Positions 16,445-23,146 of a stretch of 64,000 nucleotides of DNA are shown one piece after another. The translations under genes and the position numbers were made by a program. The notes below the pieces were generated by a model, which saw nothing but the letters and a program-made list of their open reading frames with translations, searched no databases and was not told the origin of the DNA. The first letter of the stretch is position 1, and each line of letters starts with the position of its first letter. Origin of the DNA: Halosimplex halophilum (GTDB lineage Archaea; Halobacteriota; Halobacteria; Halobacteriales; Haloarculaceae). The stretch lies in assembly GCF_004698125.1 (NCBI RefSeq), contig NZ_ML214298.1, positions 889,972-953,971 on the forward strand, read 5' to 3'.

Positions 16445-17455
16445 ATGTACGTAGCCAAACGGGTGGCACAGGCGTTCGTCACGTTCGTGGCTGTGGTCAC
16501 CGTCACGTTCGCGCTGGTGCGGTCGATCCCGGGCGGGCCGGCCGACTTCATCAGGGCGCAGGTGATGCGCAGCGGCGGCTCGGACGAGATCAGTATGAGT
16601 GAGATCAACTCACTCGTCGAGTCGTACACGAACATCGACCCGTCGACGCCGCTACATGTCCAGTACTTCAACTACCTCACGAGCGTCCTGCAGGGGGACC
16701 TGGGACAGTCGATCTGGTACAACAAGCCGGTGTCGGATATCATCCTCGGCGCCGCGCCGTGGACGATCTTCCTGCTGTCCGTCTCGATCCTGTTGACCTT
16801 CGGGATCGGGATCGTCCTGGGGGCGGTCATGGCGTACCTCGAGGGGACCCGCTTCGACAACGGTTCGACCATCGTCTCGATGTTCCTGAACTCGGTGCCG
16901 TACTACGTCGCCGCGATCCTCTTCGTGTACGTCATCTCGATCCAGCTGGGGATGCTCCCCCAGTCCGGCCGCTACGCGTCCGGGCTCGACCCCGGGATGA
17001 ACCTCGAGTTCATCGTCAGCGCCCTGCGCCACGCAATCCTCCCCATCGTGTCGCTGGTCGTCACCGGGTTCGGCGGCGTCGCCATCACGATGCGGGGCAA
17101 CGCGGTCCAGGAGATCGGCGAGGACTACATCCGGGTGGCTCACCTGCGGGGGGTCCCCGGCAGGCGGATCGCGACCCGCTACGTCGGCCGCAACGCCGTC
17201 CTCCCGATGTACACGAACTTCATGATCGCCATCGGGTTCATGTTCGGCGGGTCGGTCATCCTCGAGGAGATCTTCGCCTACGAGGGGCTGGGGTACTACC
17301 TGCTGTCGGCGATCAACACGGGTGACTACCCGCTGATGATGGGCGGGTTCCTCATCATCGCGCTGGCGGTGCTGATCTGCATCCTCATCGCCGACCTCAC
17401 CTACAGCATGATCGACCCCCGCATCGAGGACCAGGGCTCCCGGGAGGCGTACTGA
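16445..17455 (+). CDS. ABC transporter permease, DppB/OppB type
   Basis: The 336-residue membrane protein has the DppB layout: one N-terminal transmembrane helix, an exposed region of about 70 residues, then five helices. The EAA-type loop that contacts the ATPase reads GEDYIRVAHLRGVPGRRIATRY, with the conserved glycine. It is the second gene of the importer operon, 70 nt after the binding protein and 1 nt before the partner permease. An AT-rich stretch in the 70-nt gap could be a secondary promoter. It acts in the cytoplasmic membrane. Confidence 0.93.
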   Translation: MYVAKRVAQAFVTFVAVVTVTFALVRSIPGGPADFIRAQVMRSGGSDEISMSEINSLVESYTNIDPSTPLHVQYFNYLTSVLQGDLGQSIWYNKPVSDIILGAAPWTIFLLSVSILLTFGIGIVLGAVMAYLEGTRFDNGSTIVSMFLNSVPYYVAAILFVYVISIQLGMLPQSGRYASGLDPGMNLEFIVSALRHAILPIVSLVVTGFGGVAITMRGNAVQEIGEDYIRVAHLRGVPGRRIATRYVGRNAVLPMYTNFMIAIGFMFGGSVILEEIFAYEGLGYYLLSAINTGDYPLMMGGFLIIALAVLICILIADLTYSMIDPRIEDQGSREAY

Positions 17456-17456
17456 C

Positions 17457-18443
17457 ATGGCCGAGCAGAACTCCTCGTTCAGTCAGTCCGACGGGGCGGC
17501 CGGCGGGCAGGGCGCCTCGCAGGCGGACATCTACCGCGAGTGGATCGACATGGCCGTGCTCACGCCGATCCGGGTCGCCTGGGACGACTGGCGCACCCAG
17601 GTCGGGTCTATCATCATCGCGTTCTACCTCCTGATGGGCACTGTCGGCGTCACACTGGTCGACCCGCCGACTCAGGGGCAGGGCGACCGGTACGTCCCCC
17701 CGTTCCAGGACTGGTCGGTCCCGCTCGGGACGAACAACCTCGGCGAGAGCCTGCTGTCGTCGACGGTCCACGCCACGCCGCCGATGCTCCAGATGATCGC
17801 CGCCGGCGCGGTGTTCTCGACGGTCCTGGCGACGGCCATCGGGACCGTCTCCGGCTACAAGGGCGGGGCCGTCGACCGGATCCTGACGGTGTTCACCGAC
17901 ATCGCGATGACGATCCCCGGGCTGCCGCTGATCATCCTGCTGACCGCGGTGTTCGAACCGACCAACCCCGCGGTGATCGGGATCATCATCACCATCAACG
18001 CGTGGGCGGGGCTGGCCCGGTCGATCCGCTCGCAGGTGCTGTCGCTGCGCGACCACTCCTACGTCGAGGCCTCCCGGATCATGGGTGCGCCGACCCGGCG
18101 GATCCTCGTCGACGACATCATCCCGAACATCATGCCGTACGTCCTGATCAACTTCGTCAACTCCGCGCGCAACGTGATATTCGGGTCCGTCGCGCTGTTC
18201 TACCTCGGGCTGCTCGGAAGCACGCACGAGAACTGGGGGATCGCACTCAACAACGCCTACAACGATGGCGCCATCTACTCGCTGGACGTGCTCCACTGGC
18301 TGCTCATCCCGATGTTCGCCATCGTCGGCCTCTCGTTCGGGTTCGTCCTGTTCGCACAGGGCACCGAGAAGCTGTTCAACCCGCGTATCCGGGCGCGCCA
18401 CGCCGAGACCGTCGAAGACGACACCGCTCCCTACCAAGAATGA
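17457..18443 (+). CDS. ABC transporter permease, DppC/OppC type
   Basis: The 328-residue permease pairs with the preceding DppB-type protein. It shows a first transmembrane helix near residue 50, the domain of the binding-protein-dependent transport family, and an EAA loop (DHSYVEASRIMGAPTRRILV). The start follows the previous stop by one base, and the stop overlaps the next start (ATGA), so translation of the operon is probably coupled. Confidence 0.93.
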   Translation: MAEQNSSFSQSDGAAGGQGASQADIYREWIDMAVLTPIRVAWDDWRTQVGSIIIAFYLLMGTVGVTLVDPPTQGQGDRYVPPFQDWSVPLGTNNLGESLLSSTVHATPPMLQMIAAGAVFSTVLATAIGTVSGYKGGAVDRILTVFTDIAMTIPGLPLIILLTAVFEPTNPAVIGIIITINAWAGLARSIRSQVLSLRDHSYVEASRIMGAPTRRILVDDIIPNIMPYVLINFVNSARNVIFGSVALFYLGLLGSTHENWGIALNNAYNDGAIYSLDVLHWLLIPMFAIVGLSFGFVLFAQGTEKLFNPRIRARHAETVEDDTAPYQE

Positions 18444-19495
18444 CGATGCAACAGACCCACACCGCCGCAGTCAGCGACCCGATATTCCAAGTGCGCGATG
18501 TCTCGGTCTCGTTCGACATGGACCGCGGTGAGTCCCGCGTGCTCGACCGCGTCGACATGGACATCGAGCGCGGGGAGATCCTCGGCGTCGTCGGCGAGTC
18601 CGGCTCGGGCAAGTCGATGTTCGCCTCGGCGCTGCTCGACGCGGTCGTCGACCCCGGCGTCCTGACCGGCGACATCAGCTTCGACCCGAAGGACGGCCGC
18701 CGGATCGACCTGCTGGACCGTGACGAGACCGACATCAAGGACATCCGCTGGCGGCAGATCGCCATGGTGTTCCAGGGGGCGATGAGCTCGTTCAACCCCA
18801 CGATGACCGTCGAGGACCACTTCCGCGAGACGCTCTCGATCCACGACTACGACGTCGAGGAGGGGATGGAGCGGGCCCGGGACCTCCTCTCGGACCTGTA
18901 CCTGGAGGCCGACCAGGTGCTCGGCTCCCACCCCCACGAGCTGTCCGGCGGGATGAGCCAGCGGGCGCTTATCGCGCTGGCGCTCGTGCTCGAACCGGAG
19001 GTGCTCGTGATGGACGAGCCGACGGCCGCGCTGGACCTGCTGATGCAGCGCTCCATCATCGAGCTCATCCGGGAGATCGCCGACGACCGCGATCTGACCA
19101 TCGTCTTCATCACGCACGACCTGCCGCTGGTCGCGAACCTCGCCGACCGCCTCGCCGTGCTGTACGCCTTCGAGTTCGTCGAGGTCGGCCCCGCCGACGA
19201 CGTGCTGACGGGGGCGAAACACCCCTACACCAGGGCGCTGCTGAACGCGACGCCGAACCTCGACACGCCGCGCGAGGAGATGCGGCCGATCGAGGGATCG
19301 GCCCCGGACCCGGTGAACGTCCCCGAGGGGTGTTCGTACCACCCGCGCTGTCCGCTGGCCGACGACACCTGCGTCCGCGAGGACCCGCCGCTGGACAGCG
19401 ACGGCGGGGACGGCCACGCGGCCGCCTGCCACTACGTCGACCGCGTCGACGACGAGGTGCCCCTGACGCTCCAGGAGGTGACCATCGATGAGTGA
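18440..19495 (+). CDS. ABC transporter ATP-binding protein, DppD/OppD type
   Basis: The 351-residue ATPase contains a Walker A motif (GESGSGKS, about residue 54), a signature LSGGMSQR, a Walker B VLVMDEPT, and the C-terminal extension typical of oligopeptide-type importers with HPYTRALL and a cysteine cluster (CSYHPRCP...C). The start at 18440 overlaps the permease stop by four bases. ATG 18446 is an alternative two codons in. It works as a heterodimer with the next gene product. Confidence 0.93.
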   Translation: MTMQQTHTAAVSDPIFQVRDVSVSFDMDRGESRVLDRVDMDIERGEILGVVGESGSGKSMFASALLDAVVDPGVLTGDISFDPKDGRRIDLLDRDETDIKDIRWRQIAMVFQGAMSSFNPTMTVEDHFRETLSIHDYDVEEGMERARDLLSDLYLEADQVLGSHPHELSGGMSQRALIALALVLEPEVLVMDEPTAALDLLMQRSIIELIREIADDRDLTIVFITHDLPLVANLADRLAVLYAFEFVEVGPADDVLTGAKHPYTRALLNATPNLDTPREEMRPIEGSAPDPVNVPEGCSYHPRCPLADDTCVREDPPLDSDGGDGHAAACHYVDRVDDEVPLTLQEVTIDE

Positions 19496-20588
19496 CGAAC
19501 CCGTCGTCGCCCTGGAGGACGTCGAGGTCCACTTCGAGTCCGACTCGACGATCCTGCCGTGGGGAGACGACCCCGACGTCGTCAAGGCCGTCGACGGCGT
19601 CTCGCTGGAGATCCCCGACAACGACGTGGTCGCCCTGGTCGGCGAGTCCGGCTGCGGCAAGACCACGCTGGGCAAGACCGCCATCGGCACCCAGCGGCCC
19701 ACCGGCGGACAGGTCAAGTACAAGGGCCAGGACGTCTGGAAGGCCAACGACGGCGAGGGCGACGTGGACATCCCCTTCGAGGAGATCCGCCAGTCCCTGC
19801 AGATCATCCACCAGGACCCCGGCTCGTCGCTGAACCCGAACAAGACGGTCCAGCACACGCTGGAGGCGCCGCTGAAACTGCGCCACGGGGAGATGGACAC
19901 CTTCGAGCGCCGCGAGCGCATCCACGAGATGCTCTCGCGGGTCGGCATGGAGCCGCCGGAGGACTACGCCAAGCGGTTCCCCCACCAGCTGTCGGGCGGG
20001 GAACAGCAGCGCGTCGCACTCATCCGCGCGCTGCTGATGAACCCCGACCTCATCCTCGCCGACGAGGCCGTCTCTGCGCTCGACGTGTCCCTGCGGATCG
20101 ACATGATGGACCTGATGCTCGACCTGCAGGACACGTTCGACACCTCCTTCCTCTTTATCAGCCACAACCTCTCGAACGCCAGCTACATCGCCGGCAAGGC
20201 CGACGGCCGCATCGGCATCATGTACCTCGGCGAGCTCGTCGAGCTCGGCCCGATCGACGAGGTGCTGGAGAACCCCCAGCACCCCTACACGAAGGCGCTG
20301 ATGTGGGCGACGCCGAACCTGAACCCGAAGGCCGACGACGGGGGCGCCTCGCCGCTGCGGAAGATCGACGTACCCGACCCGCGCAACCCGCCCGCCGGCT
20401 GCAAGTTCCACACCCGCTGTCCGGAGGCCCGCGAGGCCTGCACCGGCGAGATGCCCGACGCCGTCGACCTCGGGGACGGCCACGACGTGGCCTGCTACCG
20501 GGCCTACGACGACCACGACTACTGGTCGAGCCCCGAACTCTCCGACGAGGACGACCGGACCGGGACCGGCGAGTCCGCGGCGGACTGA
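19488..20588 (+). CDS. ABC transporter ATP-binding protein, DppF/OppF type
   Basis: The 366-residue ATPase has Walker A GESGCGKT, signature LSGGEQQR, Walker B LILADEAVSALD (alanine in place of the usual proline, common in this subfamily) and the C-terminal HPYTKAL and CKFHTRCP segments. Its start overlaps the preceding gene by eight bases and has a strong ribosome-binding sequence GGAGGTGA seven bases upstream, showing leadered translation within the operon. With its partner it powers uptake of the ligand held by the family 5 binding protein. Confidence 0.93.
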   Translation: MSDEPVVALEDVEVHFESDSTILPWGDDPDVVKAVDGVSLEIPDNDVVALVGESGCGKTTLGKTAIGTQRPTGGQVKYKGQDVWKANDGEGDVDIPFEEIRQSLQIIHQDPGSSLNPNKTVQHTLEAPLKLRHGEMDTFERRERIHEMLSRVGMEPPEDYAKRFPHQLSGGEQQRVALIRALLMNPDLILADEAVSALDVSLRIDMMDLMLDLQDTFDTSFLFISHNLSNASYIAGKADGRIGIMYLGELVELGPIDEVLENPQHPYTKALMWATPNLNPKADDGGASPLRKIDVPDPRNPPAGCKFHTRCPEAREACTGEMPDAVDLGDGHDVACYRAYDDHDYWSSPELSDEDDRTGTGESAAD

Positions 20589-20699
20589 CGACCCGCCGCT
20601 TCCGGGACCGTTTTCCTAGCCGCCTATCGTCGCCCGGTGGCGCTCCGCCCCGAGGCCCGTCCAGTAGTTCTTTACCGCACAGCGCGAAAGAGAGGGACG

Positions 20700-20915
20700 A
20701 TGAACGCGAGCGAGGGGATCTTCCGGGCGCTGCTCGCCGTCGGCCTGACACTGCTGGTGCTCACGACCGGCCTGTTCGTCCTGCAGGAGCCGGGGACCGC
20801 CGACTACGTCATCACCGTCCTCGCGCTGGTCGTCCAGGCCGTCATCGTCCTGGTCGCCGTGGCCGGCCTCTACCTCGGGGTCGACCCTCTGGCCCCGATC
20901 CTCGACGAGGAGTGA
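20700..20915 (+). CDS. Small two-helix membrane protein, unknown function
   Basis: A 71-residue hydrophobic protein with two predicted transmembrane helices (about residues 8-28 and 38-62) and an acidic C-terminus (ILDEE). A TTCTTTACC promoter-like stretch lies about 25-30 nt upstream, so the gene may be leaderless and separate from the ABC operon, whose last stop is 111 nt upstream. Codon use fits the genome. I do not recognise a characterised family. Confidence 0.6.
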   Translation: MNASEGIFRALLAVGLTLLVLTTGLFVLQEPGTADYVITVLALVVQAVIVLVAVAGLYLGVDPLAPILDEE

Positions 20916-20940
20916 ACGCCCGCCGACGCGACGGACCGCG

Positions 20941-20955
20941 TTTCACGATGTGAAC
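20941..20955. promoter_or_regulatory. Palindrome TTTCA-N5-TGAAC upstream of GH127 (third copy)
   Basis: TTCAC-GAT-GTGAA is a perfect 13-bp palindrome within this site, which matches the TTTCA-N5-TGAAA sites at 7534 and 7696 except for the last base. It lies 140 nt before the GH127 start and upstream of its TTATG promoter element. Confidence 0.5.
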
Positions 20956-21094
20956 CGGGCGGTCACGGCCCCCGAACCGGCCGTCGTCGCCCGTCGGCCG
21001 CGGTCGACCACCCGTCCGGCGATATCGAGGTGGCGACCGTCCCCGGTCCGACCAGTAGCGTTATGCTCCCGCTGGCGCAACCCCCGGTACTCTC

Positions 21095-23008
21095 ATGCCC
21101 AGCCAGTACACCGTCGGCGTCGACGAGGTGACCGTCGACGACCCGTTCTGGTCGCCGTGGATCGAGCGCAACCGCGAGGTGACCATCGAGTACCAGTACG
21201 AGCAACTGGAGGAGTCGGGGACCCTGGAGAACTTCCGCCGGGCCATCGACGGGAAGTCGGGCGGCTTCCAGGGGATGTGGTTCCAGGACAGCGACGCCTA
21301 CAAGTGGCTCGAGGCGGCGAGCTACGAGCTCGCGAAGGCCGACGACCCCGACCTGCGCGAGCGGGTCGACGAGGTGATCGACCTGGTCGCCCGCGCCCAG
21401 GAGGACTCGGGCTACATCAACACGTACTTCCAGCTCGTCGAGCCCGACAACCGGTGGACGAACCTCAACATCATGCACGAGCTGTACTGCGCCGGCCACC
21501 TGATCGAGGCGGCCGTCGCCCACCACGAGGCCACCGGCGAGACCTCCCTGCTCGACGTGGCCGTCGCCTTCGCCGACCACATCGACGACACGTTCGGCGA
21601 CGAGGTCGACGGCGTCCCCGGCCACGAGGGGATCGAACTCGCCCTGGTGCGGCTCTACCGCGTCACGGACGAGGAGCGATACCTCGACCGCGCGCAGTAC
21701 TTCGTCGGCCTCCGGGGCCACGACGACCGGCTGCAGTGGGAACTCGAACACTCCGACGAGATCGGCGGGGCCTCGTGGGACGACGGGGCGCTCATCCCAG
21801 CCGAGGGCGGCGGGAGCCTCCTGCTCGACGACGATGGCGAGTACGTCGGCACGTACGCCCAGGCGCAGGCCCCCGTCCGCGAGCAGGAGGCCGTTGAGGG
21901 CCACTCGGTGCGAGCGGCGTACCTCTACGCCGGCGTCGCCGACCTGCTCGCCGAGCGCGACGACGCGGAGCTGCGCGCGGCGCTGGACCGGCTGTGGGCC
22001 AACATGACCGAGAAGCGGATGTACGTCACCGGCGGGATCGGGTCGGCCCACCGACACGAGGGGTTCACCGAGGACTACGACCTGCCCAACAAGTCGGCCT
22101 ACGCCGAGACCTGCGCCGCCGTCGGGAGCGTCTTCTGGACCCAGCGGCTGTTCGAACTCGACCCCGACCCCGCCTACGCCGACCTGGTCGAGCGCACGCT
22201 GTACAACGGCTTCCTCGCCGGCGTCGGGATGGACGGCGAGGAGTTCTTCTACGTCAACCCCCTCGCCAGCGACGGCGACCACCACCGCAGCGGCTGGTTC
22301 ACCTGCGCCTGCTGTCCGCCCAACGCCGCCCGGCTGTTCGCCTCGCTGGGCCAGTACGTCTACTCGACGGCCGGCGGCGAGCTGTACGTCACCCAGTACG
22401 TCGGCAGCCACCTCTCGACGACGGTCGACGGGACCGCCGTCGAACTCGACCAGGAGAGCGCCCTCCCGTGGGACGGCGCGGTGACGCTCGATATCGAGGC
22501 CGACGGGACGGTCCCGGTCACCCTCCGGATCCCCGAGTGGGCCGGCGAGGCGACGGTCACCGTCGACGGCGAGAAAGTCGACCACGACGGGTCCGGGTTC
22601 GTCCGGCTGGAGCGCGACTGGGACGGCGAACGGGTCGAGCTGACCCTGGAGCAGGAGGCCGAGTTCGTCGCGGCCCACCCCGCGGTCGAGGCCGACGCCG
22701 GCCGGCTGGCCGTCGAGCGCGGCCCGCTGGTCTACTGCGCCGAGGCCGTCGACAACGAGCGGCCGCTGCACCACTACGCCGTCGACGAGACCGGGGCGAT
22801 CGAGGCGAGCCACGACGCCGACCGGCTCGGCGGCGTGACCGTCCTCGAAGCGGACGCGACGGTGCCGGACCTCGACGGGTGGGACGGGGAACTGTATCGC
22901 CCGGTGGGTGAAACCGACCGGGAGAAAACGGGTCTCGAACTGGTCCCGTACTACGCCTGGGACAACCGCGCCCCGGGCGCGATGGCGGTCTGGCACCGCC
23001 GGGCCTGA
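21095..23008 (+). CDS. Beta-L-arabinofuranosidase, GH127 family
   Basis: The 637-residue protein follows the GH127 layout of an N-terminal (alpha/alpha)6 barrel and C-terminal beta-sandwich modules. The zinc/thiol active site known from the bifidobacterial enzyme HypBA1 can be read: Glu338 and Cys340 in a YAETC motif, and Cys404, Cys406, Cys407 in an FTCACC motif. In this family one cysteine acts as nucleophile held by Zn2+. Substrates are terminal beta-L-arabinofuranosyl residues, as in plant extensins and some pectins. No signal peptide is present, so it should work in the cytoplasm on imported glycans. A TTATG box lies about 30 nt upstream. The last 15 codons are part of a 45-bp tandem repeat that continues past the stop. 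Confidence 0.9.
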   Translation: MPSQYTVGVDEVTVDDPFWSPWIERNREVTIEYQYEQLEESGTLENFRRAIDGKSGGFQGMWFQDSDAYKWLEAASYELAKADDPDLRERVDEVIDLVARAQEDSGYINTYFQLVEPDNRWTNLNIMHELYCAGHLIEAAVAHHEATGETSLLDVAVAFADHIDDTFGDEVDGVPGHEGIELALVRLYRVTDEERYLDRAQYFVGLRGHDDRLQWELEHSDEIGGASWDDGALIPAEGGGSLLLDDDGEYVGTYAQAQAPVREQEAVEGHSVRAAYLYAGVADLLAERDDAELRAALDRLWANMTEKRMYVTGGIGSAHRHEGFTEDYDLPNKSAYAETCAAVGSVFWTQRLFELDPDPAYADLVERTLYNGFLAGVGMDGEEFFYVNPLASDGDHHRSGWFTCACCPPNAARLFASLGQYVYSTAGGELYVTQYVGSHLSTTVDGTAVELDQESALPWDGAVTLDIEADGTVPVTLRIPEWAGEATVTVDGEKVDHDGSGFVRLERDWDGERVELTLEQEAEFVAAHPAVEADAGRLAVERGPLVYCAEAVDNERPLHHYAVDETGAIEASHDADRLGGVTVLEADATVPDLDGWDGELYRPVGETDREKTGLELVPYYAWDNRAPGAMAVWHRRA

Positions 23009-23113
23009 ACCCGCGCCCCGGGCGCGATGGCGGTCTGGCACCGCCGGGCCTGAACCCGCGCCCCGGGCGCGATGGCGGTCTGGCACCGCCGGGCCTGAAC
23101 CCGCGCCCCGGGA
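22966..23113 (+). repeat. 45-bp tandem repeat (3.2 copies) spanning the GH127 stop codon
   Basis: Near-identical 45-bp units begin at 22966, 23011 and 23056, with a partial one at 23101. The first unit encodes the last residues of GH127 (NRAPGAMAVWHRRA) and its stop. The others lie downstream. Because the unit is a multiple of three, each copy restates the same frame and its own stop. Recent slippage duplication is likely. Confidence 0.95.
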
Positions 23114-23146
23114 CCGGGGGCCGACCGAAACCGACCGAAGGCGCGC

